Below, piece after piece: positions 25,431 to 34,040 of a DNA stretch of 64,000 nt. Both the position numbers and the translations under genes were made by a program. The stretch comes from Carnobacterium pleistocenium FTR1 (lineage in GTDB: Bacteria; Bacillota; Bacilli; Lactobacillales; Carnobacteriaceae), in the NCBI RefSeq assembly GCF_000744285.1, contig NZ_JQLQ01000002.1, forward strand, positions 186,001-250,000. The letters run 5' to 3'. Every line of letters begins with the position of its first letter. The first letter of the stretch is position 1. The notes under the pieces were generated by a model. That model did not search any database. It saw only the letters and a list, made by a program, of their open reading frames with translations, and was not told the origin of the DNA.

Positions 25431-25673
25431 ATGAAAAAATTTAAATTAAACCGATTAAGAGAAGGCTTTTTGTATGGACTACTCTTTATGGGATTCAATG
25501 GGATTAAAAACCTGATCTTTGATTATGGAGAAACTAGTCAACTTATTAAAGAGTTAAGCCACTCACCAAAGGAGGTAATCGGAGTAGTTGCAATTACACT
25601 TTTGGGTCTGTGGCTGGTCGTTGGTTTGCTAATTGGGGTAGGGTTAATTATTTCAGATGTCTTGAAAAAATAA
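25431..25673 (+). CDS. hypothetical membrane protein, 80 aa
   Basis: Basic N-terminus (MKKFKLNRLREGF), a first hydrophobic stretch (LYGLLFMGFNGIKNLI), then a strong membrane helix (VIGVVAITLLGLWLVVGLLIGVGL). AAGGAG precedes the ATG. Not recognised. Confidence 0.6.
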   Translation: MKKFKLNRLREGFLYGLLFMGFNGIKNLIFDYGETSQLIKELSHSPKEVIGVVAITLLGLWLVVGLLIGVGLIISDVLKK

Positions 25674-25711
25674 TTAATTATTAAAATTTGCGATTATGGA
25701 GGAAATATAAC

Positions 25712-26170
25712 TTGTTTTATAGAATACTAAGTACTTTAAAAGAGAAAGACTATTTGAAGATAATAGAATGTTTAAAAGACTTTTCTACAGAAATGGTTAT
25801 AGTAGAATACCCTGTAGGGAATAATACTGCAATGAAAATCAAAACTAAACTTAATGAATTCAAAATTGAAACAAAGTGGCTTACAAAATGGCCAGGAACT
25901 AAACTTCCTAGAAAAAAAACAAAAGCTAAGGCAGACATATATAACTACAATAAATTTAGTTATAATGCACTCAAGAACTCAACTTCATTAATTAGTGAAG
26001 AACAAGAAAAGGATATAGATGTCTTTTTTCTGAAAAATAGAAATTGTATATTCTTCTCTGTAATACATGAAGATATACATGTTATAACTGATCCGAAATT
26101 AGCGGAAAATATAAAACTATTAGGATATAAAGTAGATAAGATACCTACGTTTAATTTATCATTTGTATGA
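25712..26170 (+). CDS. hypothetical soluble protein, 152 aa
   Basis: TTG 25712 is preferred as the start because GGAGGA lies 8 bases upstream; a longer in-frame TTG has no site. Mixed alpha/beta composition, lysine-rich middle (TKLPRKKTKAKADIYNY), no membrane segment. The C-terminal half (KDIDVFFLKNRNCIFFSVIHE) looks like a small sensor or immunity-type fold, but I cannot name the family. Confidence 0.55.
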   Translation: MFYRILSTLKEKDYLKIIECLKDFSTEMVIVEYPVGNNTAMKIKTKLNEFKIETKWLTKWPGTKLPRKKTKAKADIYNYNKFSYNALKNSTSLISEEQEKDIDVFFLKNRNCIFFSVIHEDIHVITDPKLAENIKLLGYKVDKIPTFNLSFV

Positions 26171-26307
26171 TATCTATTACTTTTGATTACTCTATAATTT
26201 TGTGAAATCAAAAAATCTGGAGTAGTCTATTGCTGGATTATCTGAATGAAATAGTTCTAAGTTTTTAGTTGAAAGTGACCAAATGAAAAAACATTGGAGG
26301 AATAATT

Positions 26308-26589
26308 ATGTTTCTAATATTGGGGATTATTGCTATACTAGCAACTTTTTGTAATCTTTATTTGTATAAAATAGGCAAAGATTACAAACTAGCAATGGCG
26401 ATGGGATTGTTATTCACAGCACTGACGCTTGTTGCAATCCACAGCATGATATCCAATTGGGTAAAGGTAAAAGATTGGGCTGCTTTATTAGATGTAGTAC
26501 CTACTATGGCAATAGCTTTATGGATTTTAACGATTATATCAATCTTATTAAATGTAACCCCGATACTTTTAGAACTAAAAAGAAGATGA
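26308..26589 (+). CDS. hypothetical membrane protein, 93 aa
   Basis: Three membrane segments (ILGIIAILATFCNLYLY; LAMAMGLLFTALTLVAIHSMI; MAIALWILTIISILLNVTPIL) and a basic end. TTGGAGGAATAATT precedes the ATG. Not recognised. Confidence 0.6.
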   Translation: MFLILGIIAILATFCNLYLYKIGKDYKLAMAMGLLFTALTLVAIHSMISNWVKVKDWAALLDVVPTMAIALWILTIISILLNVTPILLELKRR

Positions 26590-26754
26590 TTAGAACAAGC
26601 GAATGTCCGACTAAAGTTTAGCCAATTTCATGTATTTAATTTTTTAAAAATTATTCAACGTATGGTATTTTGCATAGAAGCGCTCTTTTTTTAAATGAGC
26701 ATACTTAAAGTAGTACAATAAAATTGATAGTGCTTAAAAAAAGGGGCGATAGTA

Positions 26755-27174
26755 TTGTTTATATTTAAACCATTTTATGCGATTTTATTAAGTATCACTT
26801 ATATTGGGATGATCCATTTATTAGTCAGAAAAGAAAAAAAAGCCATTAAATACAGTATTTCTATTTTTGCTTGTCTTCTACAGCTATCATTTCTCTTTCT
26901 TTGGATAAGGAAATTTCTTGTGTTACAAACTATCCATAATGAAGGATTTCAACGCTTTGAAAAATTTGCTGCATTTGTTAATGGTTCATATTTTGTTTTA
27001 TTTATCCCTTTATTATTTCTTTTTGCATAGTATGGAATCAAAAAAATAATGGAACAAGATCAATTCTTTTTATTAAAAAAAATCTTCGGAATTGTCTATA
27101 TAGGTGCATTAGTTGGAATTTTAATACTAGGACAACCTGTTTTTGAAATCTTATATTATGGATTTGCTCCCTAA
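26755..27174 (+). pseudogene. membrane protein gene interrupted by an amber codon
   Basis: TTG start with AGGGGCG upstream. The frame encodes a 91-residue membrane protein, hits TAG at 27028-27030, and then continues in the same frame for 47 more codons of protein-like sequence with another membrane helix (IFGIVYIGALVGILILG) before TAA at 27172. The full product would have about four helices. Either a nonsense-mutated gene or a shortened one. Family not identified. Confidence 0.55.
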
Positions 27175-27251
27175 AAGGTATTTAAATAAACAGTAATTTA
27201 TATTTTTGGAGTCAACAAAATGGTAGAGTAAAACATTTAGGAGGAAAATAA

Positions 27252-27773
27252 ATGGAAATTGAATTTGAATTATTGGAAAAAGATTACATAAACTTTAATA
27301 TTGATCATACTAAAAAATCACCTTCTCTAAAAAGAAGTATAAATGTCCAAAGATTAGTAGGACCTATAGTATTCTTAATAGCTCCATTTATAGTTATAAG
27401 GTTTTCAGCAATACCAATATGGTATTGGATGGCTGTATTTAGTATCGCTAGCTTAATTTGGTTTGTTTTTTATCCAAGATACTTTGATTGGGAAATGAGA
27501 AAGAGGATAGTAAAGATGCTTCAAGAAGGAAATAATGAAAATTTATTAAAAAAAATAAAAATAGTAGTAACGGATAAAGGAATAAGCGAAAGCAGCGTTA
27601 CTGGTGAACTAAACTCGAAATGGAATGAAGTAAATAGAGTGGACGAAACGAACGAGTATATATACATCTATAATTCCTCGATTTCAGCTTATATAATACC
27701 CAAAAGAATATTTGAAAATGAAAACACTTTGAAAATATTTCTTGAAGAAATATCAAAATACACTAATGTATAA
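27252..27773 (+). CDS. YcxB-like membrane protein
   Basis: 173 aa. Two adjacent membrane helices (VGPIVFLIAPFIVIRF; WYWMAVFSIASLIWFVFY) are followed by a cytosolic domain with the YcxB-type pattern (IVVTDKGISESSVTGELNSKW, then IYIYNSSISAYIIPKRIF). The family is widespread in Firmicutes with no assigned function. AGGAGG precedes the ATG. Confidence 0.75.
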   Translation: MEIEFELLEKDYINFNIDHTKKSPSLKRSINVQRLVGPIVFLIAPFIVIRFSAIPIWYWMAVFSIASLIWFVFYPRYFDWEMRKRIVKMLQEGNNENLLKKIKIVVTDKGISESSVTGELNSKWNEVNRVDETNEYIYIYNSSISAYIIPKRIFENENTLKIFLEEISKYTNV

Positions 27774-27889
27774 ATATTCTCCTTTTTTTACTACAATGTG
27801 TATTTTAAATCCTGTTATCTAGCAAATTGCTTATATAATCCAGCAATGAAATCTGATTTAATATATGATTCTATGTAAATTCATCGTTA

Positions 27890-28090
27890 TCAATCTTTTG
27901 CATTAATTTCATTTGAATTCTTTTCTAACTTTAATCTTTTATAAGACTCAATAATATCAAATACAAAAATAAAAAATACTATTATATTGAATACTTGCAT
28001 TGGGTATCCTAATAAGAAGTTATAATTGTTATTCAAAAAGTAAGTGATATAAAATACCACTCTCAAAATGAGAATCAGTTTTCTCGACAT
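27890..28090 (-). CDS. hypothetical membrane protein, 66 aa
   Basis: Two hydrophobic segments (LILILRVVFYITYFL; VFNIIVFFIFVFDII) and a charged tail. AGAGGTG is upstream of the ATG. Not recognised. Confidence 0.5.
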   Translation of the reverse strand: MSRKLILILRVVFYITYFLNNNYNFLLGYPMQVFNIIVFFIFVFDIIESYKRLKLEKNSNEINAKD

Positions 28091-28489
28091 CTACAGCACC
28101 TCTATAAATAAATTATAATTAGTAAAAATAAACGATCTATTTATAGTATAGAGAATAATAATTTTTATTACCATGTTTGTTAAGCTACCATGAAGCATAC
28201 AATAGCTAAAAAAAGTAATTTCATGTTGGGAAATTAAATTATATTTTAGCGGCACTTATTACTGTAACCGCAGTTTATAGGTTTGCCATATTATAATGTT
28301 AGTTCTACGCTTATTCACATTAGGGCATTAGTAAGAGAAATAGAATTATTTCAAAAAAATGATTAGATCATTCAATTATTTTTTCTAGATTTCAAATGTT
28401 GATTTTCCTTGTATGTATTTCAGTTAGAAAATTTTATAATTACATATAACTAATTCCTAAAAAAATTTTTTAAGAAAGAGGGACTGACA
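28091..28489. other. intergenic stretch without a gene
   Basis: About 400 AT-rich bases before the acetyltransferase gene. Nothing recognisable on either strand. Confidence 0.4.
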
Positions 28490-28918
28490 ATGGAGATATG
28501 CATTGGGAAAGAAAAATGGAATCGAGCGGCTGCTTTATATGTTCGCATGGAAGTATTTGTCATGGAGCGAGGTATTCCGCTCAAAGAAGAATTTGATTCG
28601 GAGGATCATGACGAGACGATTTATGTAGTCATTTACGATGGGGAGAAACCTGTGGCAACCGGACGCTATAAGCAAATCGACGCGGATACCATCCGCCCTG
28701 GAAGAATCGCCGTTCTCAAAGAGTATCGTAAAAAAGGACTGGGAGCAGTAGTCGTTAAAGAATTGGAAGCCTTAGGTGAAAAATCAGGGTGTACGATGTC
28801 TGTCATACACGGCGAACTAAGTGCCGTTAAATTTTATGAAAAACTGGGTTACACCAAAGGGACTGACGTCTATTATGAAGATGGCGTACCGTGTGCAACG
28901 TTGGGTAAACAATTGTAA
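28490..28918 (+). CDS. GNAT-family acetyltransferase (YjcF/ElaA-like)
   Basis: 142 aa. Begins with the YjcF/ElaA-type segment ALYVRMEVFVMERGIPLKEEFD, then GRIAVLKEYRKKGLGAVVVKELE with the acetyl-CoA loop and AVKFYEKLGY. Its GC content and codon use are visibly higher than those of the preceding genes, so it probably belongs to the older backbone or has a different origin. Substrate unknown. Confidence 0.85.
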   Translation: MEICIGKEKWNRAAALYVRMEVFVMERGIPLKEEFDSEDHDETIYVVIYDGEKPVATGRYKQIDADTIRPGRIAVLKEYRKKGLGAVVVKELEALGEKSGCTMSVIHGELSAVKFYEKLGYTKGTDVYYEDGVPCATLGKQL

Positions 28919-28954
28919 AACAGAATGTTTAAATGGTTTATATTAACCTGAATG

Positions 28955-28994
28955 ATTCATATTTTTCGAAAAAGTATGAATTGGTGTTTTTTTT
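28955..28994 (+). terminator. terminator
   Basis: ATTCATA (28955-28961) pairs with TATGAAT (28975-28981), with inner TTTTTCGAAAAA, followed by eight T. Confidence 0.65.
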
Positions 28995-29223
28995 AGCTTC
29001 GTTTGGCATTAGTTTGTTTGGTTTACTGAGTTTACTTCAAATTACCTAATCAATCATTTTTTATCATAATTATTTCAATACCATTCCTCCTAAATAAGAC
29101 AAATTAAGAACAAAAGGACTTAATTAATATGACCTTAAAAGAGAAATAACTGTATAATAAAATTAATGAATATCAGCGGTTTTATACTTAATTAGTAGTT
29201 TACATTTTTGAGGAGGAGTACAT

Positions 29224-29754
29224 ATGGAATTTTATATTAGACCAATTAATAGTGGGGATGGTAAAGGTTTAAATGCACTGAGGCGTATGCCAGGGGTATT
29301 TGAAAATATTTTAGGTGTTCCGTCAGAAAGAATACAACAAAATGAAGATTTTGTTGTTCATATGGACGCTAATCAGCACCAATTTGTCGCTATTTCAAAA
29401 GCTCAAGGTAACGAAGAAATAATTGTAGGAACCGCTGGACTATCTGTAAATGGTAATTATCGTACGCGGCATAGTGGGAATATAGGCATAATGATCCATA
29501 AAGATTACCAAAATAAAGGTGTTGGTACTGCTTTAATGTCTGCACTTATAGATGTAGCAGATAATTGGTTAATGCTTGTTAGGCTTGAACTTACTGTATT
29601 CGAGAAAAACGAAAGAGCTATATATCTATATGAGAAATTCGGATTTAAAAAAGAGGGACTTAAACAATTTGCAGCAATAAGAGAAGGAAAATATGAAAAC
29701 GAATATTTTATGGCGAGAATAAATGCTACTTTTCATCCTATTTTGAATACCTAA
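29224..29754 (+). CDS. GNAT-family acetyltransferase
   Basis: 176 aa. HKDYQNKGVGTALMSALIDVAD (residues about 96-117) is the acetyl-CoA-binding motif; RLELTVFEKNERAIYLYEKFGFKKEG is typical of the RimJ/RimL/YhhY-like group that acetylates amines of small molecules or protein termini. GAGGAGGA precedes the ATG. Single-gene unit. Confidence 0.87.
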   Translation: MEFYIRPINSGDGKGLNALRRMPGVFENILGVPSERIQQNEDFVVHMDANQHQFVAISKAQGNEEIIVGTAGLSVNGNYRTRHSGNIGIMIHKDYQNKGVGTALMSALIDVADNWLMLVRLELTVFEKNERAIYLYEKFGFKKEGLKQFAAIREGKYENEYFMARINATFHPILNT

Positions 29755-29953
29755 TTAATATCTAATTGCTTAATAAATCATGATTATCTTCAAATTATAC
29801 TTTTATAAACATTCAGTAAGAGCTATTCTTTTAACGATGAGATTGCCAATTTTAGTAGTTCACATGTTTATTAACACACAGTACAAGATATTTTTTCTAG
29901 CTTAATTTGACAAATCAGATAATTAATAAAAATAAATTATAAGGAGTTTAAAA

Positions 29954-30241
29954 ATGAATAATATAATTATTTTTTCCCTTATTATAACGATATTTGTGGT
30001 ATTACTATCCCTTATTCTAAGAATTGACCAATTAAAAACAGATGTTTATTTTATGAAAATAAAGTTGACTGCTATCAATAAGCATGTTGATTTACCCGAT
30101 CCAATAAATAATGAACTAAAAACAATTCTTTTAGGACTCATCTCAAAAGGAGAAAAAATTAAGGCTGTTAAAGAATATAGATTGGCTACTGGAGCTGGGT
30201 TACTTGAAGCTAAACAGTATATCGATAATCTGAGCAAATAA
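29954..30241 (+). CDS. membrane-anchored protein with L7/L12-like C-terminal domain
   Basis: 95 aa. The N-terminal helix (IIIFSLIITIFVVLLSLIL) anchors a short cytosolic part whose end, GEKIKAVKEYRLATGAGLLEAKQYID, matches the C-terminal fold pattern of ribosomal protein L7/L12 (KIxAIKxVRxxTGxGLxEAK). In L7/L12 this domain contacts translation factors. The role of membrane-linked copies is unknown. AAGGAG lies before the ATG. Confidence 0.7.
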   Translation: MNNIIIFSLIITIFVVLLSLILRIDQLKTDVYFMKIKLTAINKHVDLPDPINNELKTILLGLISKGEKIKAVKEYRLATGAGLLEAKQYIDNLSK

Positions 30242-30389
30242 GGATCCCTATTTTGTAAAGGTTTTAGGCACATGCTTTTAAGCAATTTTCATAGTGGTAT
30301 CAAAAATCAACGTAAAAATATATTTCCATTTTTTTGAAAAAGCTATACTATTAGATATTGATTTAATTATAGAGAAAAGAGGAATTTAC

Positions 30390-31145
30390 TTGATCACGTT
30401 AAAATCTGAACGCGAAATTGATGCGATGGATAAATCGGGTACATTATTAGCAAACATGCATATTGCTTTACGCGATTTTATTAAACCTGGTATAACTAGC
30501 TGGGATATTGAAGAATTTTCTCATAAATTTATCTTGGATAATGGAGCTATTCCTGAACAAATTGGATTTGAAGGGTATAAATATGCAACATGTACTAGTA
30601 TAAATGATGAAATTTGTCATGGCTTTCCAAGAAAAGAAGTTCTTAAAAATGGCGATTTAATAAAAGTGGATACCGTTATTAATTTAAATGGCGCATTATC
30701 AGATTCCTGTTGGAGTTATGTAGTTGGAGAATCTACTCCTGAGAAAGACCGTTTAATGGAAGTTGCTTTAAAAGCTCTATATAAAGGTATTGAACAAGCA
30801 AAAGTTGGAAACCGTATCGGCGATATTGGTTATGCGATTCAAACGTATGTTGAGAACGAAAATTTGTCCGTTGTTCGAGAGTTTTTAGGCCATGGTGTAG
30901 GACCCTCATTGCATGAAGATCCTAATGTTCCTTCTTACGGGAAAGCAGGAACAGGATTACGTTTAAAAGAAGGTATGGTTATTACTATTGAACCAATGGT
31001 AAACACAGGAACATGGAAATCAAAAATGGATGCTAATGGATGGACAGCTCGCACAAAAGATGGAGGAATAAGTTGCCAATTTGAACATACTTTAGCAATT
31101 ACCAAAAATGGGCCACTTATTTTGACTTCTCAAGGAGATAAATAA
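30390..31145 (+). CDS. map: type I methionine aminopeptidase
   Basis: Removes N-terminal Met; 251 aa from TTG 30390, chosen since AGAGGAAT lies 5-10 bases upstream and the fold starts there (MITLKSEREIDAMDKSG). Metal ligands are visible: Asp in IKVDTVI, Asp in GALSDSCWSY, His in EFLGHGVGPSLHEDP, Glu in TIEPMV, Glu in FEHTLAI. Position 2 of the second Asp motif (GALSDSCWSY) differs from the common GxxxDTARTF. It stands alone, away from secY/adk, so it is probably a second copy beside the housekeeping one. Confidence 0.9.
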   Translation: MITLKSEREIDAMDKSGTLLANMHIALRDFIKPGITSWDIEEFSHKFILDNGAIPEQIGFEGYKYATCTSINDEICHGFPRKEVLKNGDLIKVDTVINLNGALSDSCWSYVVGESTPEKDRLMEVALKALYKGIEQAKVGNRIGDIGYAIQTYVENENLSVVREFLGHGVGPSLHEDPNVPSYGKAGTGLRLKEGMVITIEPMVNTGTWKSKMDANGWTARTKDGGISCQFEHTLAITKNGPLILTSQGDK

Positions 31146-31253
31146 TACTATAAAATTAGATTTTTTAAGTTAGAGATAACTTTTTCAAACTAATGTCTAA
31201 ATACAAAATGCTGAGTAATTTTATGTGTTTATATAATGAAAAGGAGGGTTCTT

Positions 31254-31649
31254 TTGTCAAAAGGATTGCTACATCATATTGAAATCTATGTTTCTGATTT
31301 AAAGAAATCAACTGAATTTTGGGGTTGGTATCTTGAGGAATTGGGATACACTTCTTTCCAAAAATGGGAAGAGGGGCAAAGCTGGAAACTAGATGAAACT
31401 TATATTGTATTTGTTCAAACGAAAGAACCTTTTTTAGATAATCCTTATCATAGAGCTAGAGTAGGGTTAAATCACTTAGCTTTTTATGCGAGTTCAAGAC
31501 AGCATGTAGATGATATGACTGAAAAATTAAAAAATAAAGGTGTCTCTATCCTTTATACAAAAAAGCACCCTTTCGCTGGAGGGGAAAATCATTATGCTGT
31601 TTATTTTGAAGATCCAGATAGAATAAAAGTAGAACTTGTAGCCCCTTAA
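31254..31649 (+). CDS. VOC-superfamily (glyoxalase-like) protein
   Basis: 131 aa from TTG 31254, 7 bases after AAGGAGG. Two beta-alpha-beta repeats: GLLHHIEIYVSDLKKSTEFWGWYL and GLNHLAFYASSRQHVDDMTE, ending VYFEDPDRIKVELVAP. Potential metal ligands are His in HHIEI, Glu in the first repeat, His in NHLAF and Glu in KVELV. It could be a lyase, dioxygenase or resistance protein; the substrate cannot be told. Confidence 0.83.
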   Translation: MSKGLLHHIEIYVSDLKKSTEFWGWYLEELGYTSFQKWEEGQSWKLDETYIVFVQTKEPFLDNPYHRARVGLNHLAFYASSRQHVDDMTEKLKNKGVSILYTKKHPFAGGENHYAVYFEDPDRIKVELVAP

Positions 31650-31751
31650 TGGTTTAAATAGGGGATAACTGGAAAAAATAGTTCTATATTTCTTAAATAG
31701 AAAAAAAAGCGCTAAATCATTAATTTAGATTCGCGTCAGGTATATATAGAA

Positions 31752-31805
31752 AATAAGGGTCATAAAACTCACGTAAAAAATCGTGTGAGCTTTGTAACCC
31801 TTATT
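31752..31805 (+). terminator. terminator with nested hairpin
   Basis: AATAAGGGT (31752-31760) pairs with ACCCTTATT (31797-31805), and CTCACG with CGTGTGAG forms an inner hairpin. The remaining gap up to 31986 shows nothing else. Confidence 0.7.
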
Positions 31806-31986
31806 CTATTTGACTTGAAACTGAATAAACTAAACGTATTTTATAGTATGAATGGCTAGAGATTTAGGATCAGTGAGCAAATGATATGACATATAGCAGA
31901 TAAGATAGTAAACTTAAATTATTAATAGACGTAATCTGCCCAAAAATATAACTCATCAGATTATGTAGACAATTACTGGAGGAGTC

Positions 31987-33582
31987 ATGAGTATTATGAA
32001 TCTAAATGACCTATTGAAATCGGTGGAGATCGATTCAAGACGCGATAATCAGCTTGAAATAGAATTAGATAAAATCGATATTAAAAAAATTGCGTATCAT
32101 TCAAAAGAAGTAGATACAGATACTCTATTTGTGTGTATTAAAGGACACGAAACAGACGGACATAATTACGCACAACATGCTGCCAGTAAAGGTGCAACGG
32201 TTATCATCGTTGAACAATTTATTGAAGACATAGATGTTCTTCAACTTAAAGTTTCGGATAGTCGTGAAGCTTTAGCTGTTTTATCAAGTAATTTTTTTGG
32301 GAATCCTTCTAAGTCAATGAGTATATTCGGAGTAACTGCTACTAATGGGAAGACTACGATTACATACATGGTAGAAGAGATTTTTAAAGCCTATCAATTG
32401 AAATCTGGTTTAATAGGAACTATTTTAGTTAAATTTGATAAAGAGATTGAAATGAGTAGATTAACTACTCCTGAATCCTTTGATTTGCAGCAGTATTTTG
32501 CAAAGATGAGAGATCGTGAAATCACACATGTCTCCTTGGAAGTTTCTTCCTCAGCGCTAGAACTTAAACGCGTTTATAATACCGATTTTGACGTTGTAGC
32601 CTTTATGAATATCAGTCCAGAACATATCAGATTGCATGAATCATTTGATGCGTACTTTAATGCTAAAGCTTCATTGATAAGAAATGCAGCTAAAACAAGT
32701 ACCGCGATTTTAAATCTTGACGAACCGCTGCTTGTTCCTTTGCAAGATGAAACAGAAGCTCAAGTTGTTACTTTCGGAATCGAAAATAAGTCTGGTACAA
32801 TCACAGTCTCAAATATTCTATTTTCCTCGGGAATCCCATCATTTACAGTGACAATTCAAAAACCATTTAAAACTCTAAGTCGAAAAAAAATTCAGACATC
32901 AAGTTTTGATTTAGAATTGTCGATTCCAGGTTATCATTCTATCTATAATGTGCTCACAGCAGTTGTTACAGGATTGGTCAATGATATACCAATCGAGGAT
33001 ATCCAGCGAGGCATTAAAAATTTCCGAGGTGTAGAAAGACGTTTCCAGATACTCTATAATAAAGAATTCAAAGTAATAGATGACTTATTATTGAATCAAA
33101 ACAATATTGATTCATGTATGGAGACCATTAGTCATTTTGAATATAATGAACTGCATCTTGTGCATGCCATCAGAGGAAGTAATGGTCCTGCACATAATAC
33201 AGAAATTGCAGAGTCTTTAACAGAGTGGTTCCATAAAATGAAAGTTGAAAAAATTATTCTGACGACGGCGCTGTCACAGGTAGACAAAATTAATGAAGTC
33301 ACTGAAGAAGAATTAGCTGCTTTTTTGAAAGTGATGAAACGGAATAAAATTGAGGTTATGTTTTTTAAGGAACTCGAAGAGGCATTGCGATTCGGCGTTG
33401 AACAGTTGAACATGGAGGATATTCTATTGATTTCAGGAGCCCATTCGATGGATCAGGGTGCAGGAAAGACGCTAGAATTATTAAAAGAACTCCATCCTGA
33501 AGTAGATTGCGAAAGAATTGATCAAGTGCTGGAAAGTAAGCTTATTGGAACGAATTCTTTCAAAGTAGCTGAAAAAATTTAA
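31987..33582 (+). CDS. MurE-like Mur ligase family protein
   Basis: 531 aa, three-domain Mur ligase. N-terminal domain about 1-105 (YHSKEVDTDTLFVCIKG), central ATPase with GVTATNGKTTITYM near residue 112, LTTPESFDLQQYF, HVSLEVSSSALELKRV and the carbamylated-Lys region YFNAKASLIRN. The C-terminal domain diverges: where MurE has DYAHTP this has DDLLLN, and the DNPR substrate motif is replaced by TTALSQ. So it likely joins something other than the standard third residue of peptidoglycan. The housekeeping MurE should be elsewhere. Start 31987 or 31996; both share GGAGGAG. Confidence 0.8.
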   Translation: MSIMNLNDLLKSVEIDSRRDNQLEIELDKIDIKKIAYHSKEVDTDTLFVCIKGHETDGHNYAQHAASKGATVIIVEQFIEDIDVLQLKVSDSREALAVLSSNFFGNPSKSMSIFGVTATNGKTTITYMVEEIFKAYQLKSGLIGTILVKFDKEIEMSRLTTPESFDLQQYFAKMRDREITHVSLEVSSSALELKRVYNTDFDVVAFMNISPEHIRLHESFDAYFNAKASLIRNAAKTSTAILNLDEPLLVPLQDETEAQVVTFGIENKSGTITVSNILFSSGIPSFTVTIQKPFKTLSRKKIQTSSFDLELSIPGYHSIYNVLTAVVTGLVNDIPIEDIQRGIKNFRGVERRFQILYNKEFKVIDDLLLNQNNIDSCMETISHFEYNELHLVHAIRGSNGPAHNTEIAESLTEWFHKMKVEKIILTTALSQVDKINEVTEEELAAFLKVMKRNKIEVMFFKELEEALRFGVEQLNMEDILLISGAHSMDQGAGKTLELLKELHPEVDCERIDQVLESKLIGTNSFKVAEKI

Positions 33583-33598
33583 AATAAATGAAAGAGAA

Positions 33599-33656
33599 AA
33601 ATAAAATAAATCTTAGTCTAAGTATAATTTAGACTAGGATTTATTTTATTTTTTTA
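33599..33656. terminator. terminator
   Basis: AGTCTAA (33615-33621) pairs with TTAGACT (33629-33635), extended by AATAAATC/GATTTATT arms and a T-run. The remaining gap to 33878 is AT-rich with no gene. Confidence 0.8.
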
Positions 33657-33878
33657 TAAGAAGAAGCTCAAACTGTTTCCATATCTAAAGTACTATTCCC
33701 TTTATGTTGATATCCGAAAAGCACAAAATTTAAACTTACTAAAAATGAAAAATAAATTGTGCATATATTCTGTTAGACGTTGAAGATGGGTTAGTGAAAT
33801 AACGTTTGCTGTTTTATAGTAATCATATATACTTAGTTAGGGGTATAAGCACTAAATGAAAGGAGCACGATATTTATT

Positions 33879-34040
33879 ATGTTGAGAATGGCTGTATTCG
33901 TGATCATTGCTGTGATTATCGTTTTTTTAATCATCCTGCCGTTATTGAATAAATTTTTTTCAGTAGTTGAGAACATCGCACATGTAGCAGAGAAACAAAA
34001 TTTGAAAGAAGAAAAGGATGAAGAGAAAGATGAATTATAA
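33879..34040 (+). CDS. small single-pass membrane protein, 53 aa
   Basis: Read directly: MLRMAVFVIIAVIIVFLIIL, then a charged tail ending in EEKDEEKDEL. AAAGGAG lies about 14 bases before the ATG, a little far. The last 11 bases overlap the start of the SPFH gene, so the two are probably translationally coupled. It may be a partner of the SPFH protein. Missed by length filters. Confidence 0.6.
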   Translation: MLRMAVFVIIAVIIVFLIILPLLNKFFSVVENIAHVAEKQNLKEEKDEEKDEL

